From a virus, in IMG/VR virus record IMGVR_UViG_3300010354_000151, positions 1-46,060 of that record: a DNA stretch of 46,060 nucleotides; one strand, 5' to 3'. The translations under genes and the position numbers were made by a program. The notes under the pieces were generated by a model that did no database searches, had not been told where the DNA came from, and saw only the letters and a list, made by a program, of their open reading frames with translations. This document shows positions 40,639-46,060 of this stretch, piece after piece (positions within the stretch are counted from its first letter, which is position 1; each line of letters starts with the position of its first letter).

Positions 40639-41444
40639 AAACACGATTATTTGCATTTGGTTGCAGCATGACCAAATATGTATATGGCACCTGGGCTGAC
40701 TTTTTATCAGCAAATTTTGACGAATACTATAACTATGGTCGGTCTGGATCAGATATGCGACTTATTAGCAATCGTCTAATAGAAGCAGACACTAAGTTGA
40801 ATTTTAATTCAGAAACAGATTATGTAGTTGTAATGCTTACAGGCATTGGTAGATTTTCTTATATGAAATCTGATAGCCTACAAACTCACGGGGATCTGGT
40901 AGTACATGCGGCAAGTAATCCAGGTAACAAAGATGTAGTTTGGATTGTTGATAATATTTGGTCTGAAAAATGGCAAGTATATAATGCCTGGGTAGCCGCA
41001 CACACAATTAAAAAGATTTTAGATTTAAAGAAAATCAAACATAAAATTTTATTAGGACTTGACTATGACTGGTATTTAACTAACACAAAAGAATTATCTA
41101 ATGACGATATATTCAAAGTTAGTGACATGATTTATAGTATTGCAGACGATCCATTGTCACTAACGACTTTTTTTTCAGATTTAGATCAAATTGAAAATAA
41201 AGAAAAAACTCAACAGTTTTGGAAAGATAAAAATAATTTTGACGGACATCCCTCACAATATGTGCATTATCAATATATGAAAAAAATGTTTCCGGAATTT
41301 AATACACCATTATCTGAAAAATTATTTTATTATTGTGAACAAATTAACATTAAAGATAGTCAACGAGAACAAGGTATAAAATTTTATGATCTTTTTAGTA
41401 AAAAATATGACAAATCAATCTACTTTAGGCCATTTGGGGAATAA
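40635..41444 (+). CDS. SGNH-hydrolase-like protein 2
   Basis: A 269-residue relative of the gene before it. It begins LFAFGCSMTKYVYGTWADFL with S11 at the nucleophile place, then YYNYGRSGSD (residues 31-40), where block II would be, and FDGHPSQYVHYQYM with D203 and H205. The D-H spacing is DxH here and not DxxH as in copy 1, and the block III Asn is not obvious, so activity is less certain. No signal peptide. It could be a diverged acyl esterase/transferase or a non-catalytic partner of copy 1. Confidence 0.6.
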   Translation: MKTRLFAFGCSMTKYVYGTWADFLSANFDEYYNYGRSGSDMRLISNRLIEADTKLNFNSETDYVVVMLTGIGRFSYMKSDSLQTHGDLVVHAASNPGNKDVVWIVDNIWSEKWQVYNAWVAAHTIKKILDLKKIKHKILLGLDYDWYLTNTKELSNDDIFKVSDMIYSIADDPLSLTTFFSDLDQIENKEKTQQFWKDKNNFDGHPSQYVHYQYMKKMFPEFNTPLSEKLFYYCEQINIKDSQREQGIKFYDLFSKKYDKSIYFRPFGE

Positions 41445-41446
41445 TC

Positions 41447-42862
41447 ATGAGAGTTAAAATTCCCCTATTTTACGATTATGTATTTCCGGCTTATGTTATT
41501 CCTAATTGTATGAAAATGGATTTTGTTTTGATCAATTATATTCACAGTCAACATAGTAACAGAAGTAACGGAAATGATTTGTTTATGTCAAATCAAAGTA
41601 ACGATTTATTTCAAAAAATATTCGGAGATAGTTTAGGGAATGGTCATTGGCCAGCATGCTGGAATTCTGACTCACAGCTTAGAACAGGAAGCCTACGAGA
41701 CTATATTGAAATTGATTCAACATCCTTGTTTATAGGTAAAAAACAATATAATAAGTATTTGTATCCTGTTAGTATGACGCCATACATTGATGATTTTACC
41801 GGGGACACGTGCACTGGTAGCAAACTCAATGGTGAGTATTTTTGGAAATATATGTCACATGAAGCTCTTACTGACGCCAGACAAGGTAGGGCTTTTATTG
41901 TTCTTGACTACTTACAAGAAAACGAAGTTCCAAAATACATTTATGAAAATTTACACCGTGGTTTACGAAAAAGCGGTATTTCCCCATCGCAAGTGTTTTT
42001 ATTGTTTAACACATTTAATGGTGCAGATGTTTATAAAGAATGGTTTTCTGAAGAGGAGAGAATGTTAAATGTAGTTAATTTTCCCTACATGATTTTAAAT
42101 TCGTCATTTCATTACGGTGAAAATAAACATATAAAAACATTGAATAGAGAGGATTTTCTATCTTCTAAAAATCAGCTAAGACCTAAACATTTCTTGTTTA
42201 AGATTCGTAGACCCAGAGACCATAGACAAGTATTATTAGCTCAATTGTATAATGATGGGTATTTAAATAAGGGTAATTGGTCTTGCCTACAAAAATTAAA
42301 CCATGATATTAATCATTTGAACCTAACCCTAACAAATTTTGGATTCAATAAAATTGAACCAGAAAAAATAATGGAATTACATAACGAGCTTCCTAAAACC
42401 TTAAGTGATGAGGTCAATGAAGATTTTTACTCATTAGGCGGCTGGGCAGATGTACCTAACAGTTATCTTAGTAGTTATTTGTATATCGCCACAGAAACAT
42501 ACATGGATTTATCCAACAAATCCTTAACTGAGAAGGTATTCAAGCCCATCGCACATTTTATGCCCTTTGTGTTTGCATCGTGGCCAGGTTCGCTAAAATT
42601 GTTACGAGAACTGGGTTTTAAAACTTTTTCTCCGTTCATTGATGAAAGCTATGATAATGAATCAAATAACAGTATTAGACTGCAAAAGATATACCAAGAA
42701 ATAAAACGTTTGTGTGATATGCCTATCCAAGAACTACATAATTGGTATTGGTCTATGGAAGATATATTGATGCACAATCAGAACCATTTAGTTAATTTTT
42801 ACAAAAATAATCCATACTCAAAAAATCTTACAAACATCCTTAGAGATAAATTATATTCATGA
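41447..42862 (+). CDS. Glycosyltransferase-like protein with C-terminal LTEK/DESYD domain, copy 1
   Basis: A 471-residue protein. The first ~260 residues are not recognised. From KHFLFKIRRPRDHRQVLLAQ on, it shares an architecture with the protein at 44012-45451: a basic R-x-x-R/H motif, then ETYMD...SLTEKVFKPIAHFMPFVF, WPGSLKLLRELGFKTF, DESYDNE and HNWYWSMEDILMHNQNHL. The (T/S)EK-x-x-(K/R)P-x-x-x-x-x-PFV pattern is typical of donor-nucleotide sites in fucosyltransferase- or exostosin-like GT-B proteins, known also from phage genomes. It starts two bases after the previous stop and overlaps the RmlC-like gene by ATGA. The catalytic assignment is by pattern only. Confidence 0.55.
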   Translation: MRVKIPLFYDYVFPAYVIPNCMKMDFVLINYIHSQHSNRSNGNDLFMSNQSNDLFQKIFGDSLGNGHWPACWNSDSQLRTGSLRDYIEIDSTSLFIGKKQYNKYLYPVSMTPYIDDFTGDTCTGSKLNGEYFWKYMSHEALTDARQGRAFIVLDYLQENEVPKYIYENLHRGLRKSGISPSQVFLLFNTFNGADVYKEWFSEEERMLNVVNFPYMILNSSFHYGENKHIKTLNREDFLSSKNQLRPKHFLFKIRRPRDHRQVLLAQLYNDGYLNKGNWSCLQKLNHDINHLNLTLTNFGFNKIEPEKIMELHNELPKTLSDEVNEDFYSLGGWADVPNSYLSSYLYIATETYMDLSNKSLTEKVFKPIAHFMPFVFASWPGSLKLLRELGFKTFSPFIDESYDNESNNSIRLQKIYQEIKRLCDMPIQELHNWYWSMEDILMHNQNHLVNFYKNNPYSKNLTNILRDKLYS

Positions 42863-43404
42863 ACTACAAATTAAAAAAATGGCAAGATTTTGAAACATCT
42901 TACCTTAGCACATTTGGTAAGGAAGTTCCTATCTATTCGCCTTCCGTCTTTCATGAATATCGTGGAGAAATTTTTACAACCTACCATGATGAGTTGCATC
43001 CTGTACATTCGGTATTACCAAAAAAATTGCATTTTCACAGTAGATTTAGCAAGTCTTATAAAAATGTACTTCGTGGCCTACACTATGATACTAAAACATA
43101 TAAGTTGGTACAAGCATTAGTTGGTGACATATATTTGGTAGTGTTGGATGTAAGAGAAGGATCAGAGACATATGGAAAATATGAATCTTATATCTTATCT
43201 GAAAAGCACAGGCATCAAGTTTTAATACCGCCGGGATTCGCCAATGGCCATTATGCATTGACTGATTGCATCTTTCATTATTATCTATTCTATGAAGGTG
43301 AGTACTATGATGTGAAGGATCAGGGAGTTATAAAATTTAATGATTCTAGATTTAATCTAGAGTGGCCCACCACAACGCCCTTATTACAAGAACGGGACAA
43401 ATAA
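42859..43404 (+). CDS. dTDP-4-dehydrorhamnose 3,5-epimerase-like sugar epimerase (RmlC family)
   Basis: A 181-residue cupin of the usual RmlC length. It has the family motifs in order: NVLRGLHYD (H75, candidate catalytic base), KLVQALVGDIYLVVLDVREG (K82 and the beta-strand core), SETYGKYESYILSEKH, LIPPGFANGHYAL (residues 123-134, where FAHG is usual) and DSRFNLEWP near the end with D162 at the family DP-x-x-x-I-x-WP position. Tyr149/150 (EYYDVKDQG) is the candidate proton donor. These enzymes epimerise C3 and C5 of NDP-4-keto-6-deoxy sugars; a C3-only variant is possible. No RmlA, B or D is visible in the window, although an NAD-dependent epimerase starts downstream. The host may supply the 4-keto sugar. 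Confidence 0.82.
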   Translation: MNYKLKKWQDFETSYLSTFGKEVPIYSPSVFHEYRGEIFTTYHDELHPVHSVLPKKLHFHSRFSKSYKNVLRGLHYDTKTYKLVQALVGDIYLVVLDVREGSETYGKYESYILSEKHRHQVLIPPGFANGHYALTDCIFHYYLFYEGEYYDVKDQGVIKFNDSRFNLEWPTTTPLLQERDK

Positions 43405-43410
43405 ACAGTT

Positions 43411-44040
43411 ATGATTAAAAACTTGCAAAATTATCCAATAGTTAGAGATATTGGATTTACTGAAAATGATCTTATTAACTTTGAACTTAAGATCATAGAC
43501 CATTGGGAAAATGCTAAAATCAGAGGCCCGGTACATTTGAGTAATGGTAACGAAAGTCCACTGATTGAAATTTTTAAAAGAGTAAACAAAAACGATTGGG
43601 TTTTTAGTACTTGGAGATCACATTATCACGCACTTTTAAAAGGTCTTGATACTAGTTGGCTTGAAGAAGAAATACTTAAAGGAAAATCAATTACGATATG
43701 CAATCATCAAGAAAAGTTTTATTCGTCTGCTATCGTGGCATCAACCTTATCTATAGCACTGGGTGTAGCTCAATCAATTAAATTAGATAATAAACAAGAA
43801 AAGGTCTGGTGTTTCATCGGTGATATGTGTTTTGAAACTGGTGCATTTTACGAAGTTCATAAGTATGCTAGAAATTTTGATTTACCTTTATACTTTGTTG
43901 TTGAAGATAATGGCATTTCAACTTACACCCCGACAGTTAAAACATGGAATGTGCAACGTGACATACCCAATGATGTAATTTACTACACATACAAATCAAA
44001 ATACCCGCATTATGGCTCTGGTAAATGGATCGCATTTTAA
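43411..44040 (+). CDS. Thiamine-diphosphate-dependent E1-alpha-like subunit, short form
   Basis: A 209-residue protein. WVFSTWRSHYHALLKGLD (residues 63-80) corresponds to the Y/W-R-x-H-x-H-A-L-x-x-G stretch of E1 alpha subunits. GDMCFETGAFYEVHKYARNF then VVEDNGIST gives the GD-x28-N thiamine-diphosphate motif (G137, D138, N167). Standard E1 alpha has ~320-360 residues, so the last third is missing; the ending YPHYGSGKWIAF looks like a proper C-terminus and not a frameshift scar. E1 enzymes need a beta (pyrimidine-binding) partner, which is not seen here. In a glycan cassette it may belong to a C-C bond-forming or dehydrating enzyme for a branched or acyl-modified sugar. It overlaps the next gene by 29 bases. 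Confidence 0.7.
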   Translation: MIKNLQNYPIVRDIGFTENDLINFELKIIDHWENAKIRGPVHLSNGNESPLIEIFKRVNKNDWVFSTWRSHYHALLKGLDTSWLEEEILKGKSITICNHQEKFYSSAIVASTLSIALGVAQSIKLDNKQEKVWCFIGDMCFETGAFYEVHKYARNFDLPLYFVVEDNGISTYTPTVKTWNVQRDIPNDVIYYTYKSKYPHYGSGKWIAF

Positions 44041-45451
44041 GTTTGTTTACACAAGTTGGTTAAAAACTTCCCACGGCAATTACCCCATTGCCAATGGTAT
44101 CCATCCAGAGGGCATTAACAAATACTACGAATTTTACAATGAAACTATTCAAATAGGATTCGGCAGTCAAGATAATTTAGAAAAAAAAATACTTGAAAAA
44201 TATCCTGCATATGAAAATTTTTTCATGTTGGGGCATTCTTTGTTAATGACTTATTTGGAAGAATTTTTTCCAACGTCATGTTTTATTGGGGAAGATAAAA
44301 TAAAAGACGATGATTGTGCCTATTTCTATCCTATTGAAACAAACAAGGGTAATTACGTATTATATAATAATTATCAGGTTAATGTTGATGGCAGTGATAC
44401 TGAATGTTCTTTTACGGATAGCATACCAGAAAAAATAATTTCACTATTAAGAACAAACAAAATTAGACTATTAATTTGTGGAATTCAAGATCCTTGTCAT
44501 CATGATAGGCACTTAGAATTTTTTATGTCAAATTTAGAAAAAGTTGGCATACCCAAAAATAATCCAATATTCATTGCCGGGAATAAGCAACTTGATTCTG
44601 AATACAATACGGTGACTGGTATTTTGGCACTATATGAGGGTGGAAAATTATTCAGTCGGTACCCACGACAGACACAATTGGGATACATATCTGATTTAGT
44701 TAGAGAGCAAGAATTAACCGGTGTACTCAGAACTAAACGTTTTTTATGCTTTAACCGGCATTATGGAAAAAGCCACAGGATTTATTTGGCTTATCTATAC
44801 TTAAAGCATAAACTATACGAAAACAGTTATTTTAGTTTTTTAGTTATAAACGACATCAATAACATTGCTAATAATTTTTACAACATAACAAATATTTTGG
44901 ACGATTTAGATCAACTTAATATTCACAAATATATTGATGACTTAAAATCTAGAGTTCCAATTCAATTGGATACCCAGCATTTGTCATATAAAGAATTGTC
45001 CGGATTTGGTACAGTAGACAATTACAATAAAGATTTTTATAGTAGCACATATGTTCATATTGTAAGTGAAACATGTATGAACAACGAAAATTTTACTCCT
45101 TTCTTTTCAGAAAAAACAGTAAGACCTTTTATGAATTTGCAACCTTTTGTATATTTTGGGGATTACCATGCCTTAAAAACGTTAAAAGATTTGGGATTTA
45201 AAACCTTTCACCCCTTCATTGACGAGTCATACGATGACGAACCTGATCCATTAAAGAGAATGAAATTAGCAGGGGAGCAGGTTAAACAACTAAATAATAT
45301 GCCTGTAAGTCAACTTCACGACTGGTATTACTCAATAACAGATATATTGGTTCACAATCAAAAACATCTCCAAACGTTTAATCATTTTGATGTTTTACAT
45401 CAGGCTTTAAAAGACGCCGAGGCAATTTATAAAAATGGATTTAAAAAGTAA
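44012..45451 (+). CDS. Glycosyltransferase-like protein with C-terminal SEK/DESYD domain, copy 2
   Basis: A 479-residue protein that shares its last ~240 residues with the protein at 41447-42862: RFLCFNRHYGKSHRIYLAYL, then HIVSETCMN...FFSEKTVRPFMNLQPFVYFG, LKDLGFKTFHPFIDESYDDE and HDWYYSITDILVHNQKHL. The N-terminal ~230 residues are unrelated by eye and carry a Rossmann-like IRLLICGIQDPCHHDRHLEF segment. A GT-B-like enzyme with a donor site in the shared C-terminal part is the best guess. Its ATG lies inside the previous gene with no good Shine-Dalgarno, so translation is probably coupled; a later in-frame TTG is an alternative start. It overlaps the next gene by 17 bases. Confidence 0.55.
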   Translation: MALVNGSHFKFVYTSWLKTSHGNYPIANGIHPEGINKYYEFYNETIQIGFGSQDNLEKKILEKYPAYENFFMLGHSLLMTYLEEFFPTSCFIGEDKIKDDDCAYFYPIETNKGNYVLYNNYQVNVDGSDTECSFTDSIPEKIISLLRTNKIRLLICGIQDPCHHDRHLEFFMSNLEKVGIPKNNPIFIAGNKQLDSEYNTVTGILALYEGGKLFSRYPRQTQLGYISDLVREQELTGVLRTKRFLCFNRHYGKSHRIYLAYLYLKHKLYENSYFSFLVINDINNIANNFYNITNILDDLDQLNIHKYIDDLKSRVPIQLDTQHLSYKELSGFGTVDNYNKDFYSSTYVHIVSETCMNNENFTPFFSEKTVRPFMNLQPFVYFGDYHALKTLKDLGFKTFHPFIDESYDDEPDPLKRMKLAGEQVKQLNNMPVSQLHDWYYSITDILVHNQKHLQTFNHFDVLHQALKDAEAIYKNGFKK

Positions 45452-46060
45452 AAATATTATCGTAACTGGAGCAAACGGATTGGTTGGACTACCAACAGTT
45501 GAAAAATTATTAAATGAAAATGTTAGCAAAATTTACGCAGTTGACTTGCGGTTTAATCAAGAATTAATCGCATTACAACAGTTAAATCCTGATATTATTG
45601 AATTAGTTCAAACTGATTTGTGCTATTTGACCAACTGCGAGAACCTGTTTAAAAATAAAAATATACATGTTGTATTGCACTTAGCAGGTATCAAGGGCTC
45701 ACCCCAGAGAACAAAAACATCGCCGGCAGATTATATGTTTCCTATGCTAATGTTTAATACGAATATTTTTAAAGCAGCATTTGAAGCAAATGTTGAATGG
45801 CTAGTATACATGTCAAGTGTGGGCGTATATGCTCCGGCAGATGTGATGGTTGAAGATACTGTTTGGGAAACAATGCCTAGCAAAAATGATTGGCATCCGG
45901 GTTGGGCAAAACGCATAGGAGAGTTGGCGTTAGATGCTCTAAAGATTCAGTATAATTTTGATAGATATACTATCATTCGTCCCTCTAACATATATGGAAA
46001 GAATGACAACTTCGCACAAGATGCTACAGTAATAAGTTCAAATATTTGGAAACTATTTAA
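45435..46060 (+). CDS. NAD-dependent sugar epimerase/dehydratase (3' partial)
   Basis: The gene starts at the ATG at 45435 and runs off the window after ~208 residues. It is an extended SDR protein: IIVTGANGLVG gives the GxxGxxG NAD(P) loop (G12, G15, G18), VDLRF the acidic residue after beta-2, VLHLAGIKG the N-A-G-type strand, YMSSVGVY (S127/S128, Y132) the serine region, and IIRPSNIYG the substrate-side motif. The lysine of YxxxK is K159, but the position four residues before it is Pro155 (HPGWAKR), so the usual catalytic Tyr is absent there. Within this cassette it should work on a nucleotide-activated sugar, possibly together with the RmlC-like epimerase. Confidence 0.75.
   Translation, partial: MDLKSKNIIVTGANGLVGLPTVEKLLNENVSKIYAVDLRFNQELIALQQLNPDIIELVQTDLCYLTNCENLFKNKNIHVVLHLAGIKGSPQRTKTSPADYMFPMLMFNTNIFKAAFEANVEWLVYMSSVGVYAPADVMVEDTVWETMPSKNDWHPGWAKRIGELALDALKIQYNFDRYTIIRPSNIYGKNDNFAQDATVISSNIWKLF

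Noticed and set aside
43980-44060. Frameshift joining the E1-alpha-like gene to the following gene
   Set aside because: The downstream protein is a paralog of the 41447-42862 product and not the missing third of E1 alpha, so two separate overlapping genes are more likely.

Overview
The window looks like the late structural region of a large, AT-rich, T4-like contractile-tailed phage (myovirus), read entirely on the + strand. The evidence is a baseplate gene order resembling that of marine T4-like phages (gp48-like tube cap, gp53, hub-type protein, gp5, gp25, gp6), very tight gene packing, and GATAAATA/TATAAATA/CTAAATA boxes at several gene boundaries that resemble T4-type late promoters. The host cannot be named from the sequence. 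The AT-rich composition and the similarity to cyanophage and pelagiphage-type baseplate proteins suggest an aquatic bacterium, but this is inference. No rRNA, tRNA, CRISPR array, integrase or insertion sequence was recognised.

Region 1 (1-11253) is the baseplate core: the C-terminal part of a gp48-like tail tube cap, a short gp53 wedge protein, a 780-residue hub-position protein, a gp5-like spike without a recognisable lysozyme domain, gp25, and an enlarged gp6.

Region 2 (11264-30754) is one open reading frame of 6496 codons, 42% of the window. It sits where T4 has gp7. It combines baseplate-like segments with FG-GAP-like repeats, a five-copy Asp-box segment and many degenerate copies of a roughly 75-residue beta-rich module. 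It is best read as a giant baseplate or tail-surface protein.

Region 3 (30771-33778) holds a 50-residue protein that resembles the N-terminus of its neighbour, a 206-residue structural protein, and two probable tail-fibre or appendage proteins.

Region 4 (33826 to the window end) is an accessory cassette of 14 genes, nearly all overlapping or abutting: a small protein, three GT-A-like glycosyltransferase candidates, a second small protein, two radical SAM proteins with four extra N-terminal cysteines each, two SGNH-hydrolase-like proteins, two paralogous glycosyltransferase-like proteins, a RmlC-type sugar epimerase, a stand-alone thiamine-diphosphate E1-alpha-like protein, and the start of an NAD-dependent sugar epimerase. 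Several families occur as adjacent or nearby pairs. Its probable single entry point, at 33797-33831, carries a promoter-like box and a perfect 11-bp inverted repeat that encloses the ribosome binding site and contains the start codon.

Inferred logic: regions 1-3 build the baseplate and host-contacting appendages, and region 4 makes and attaches an unusual sugar or glycan late in infection, either to virion proteins or to the host surface. The glycan cassette with twin radical SAM enzymes is the best candidate here for an undescribed system.
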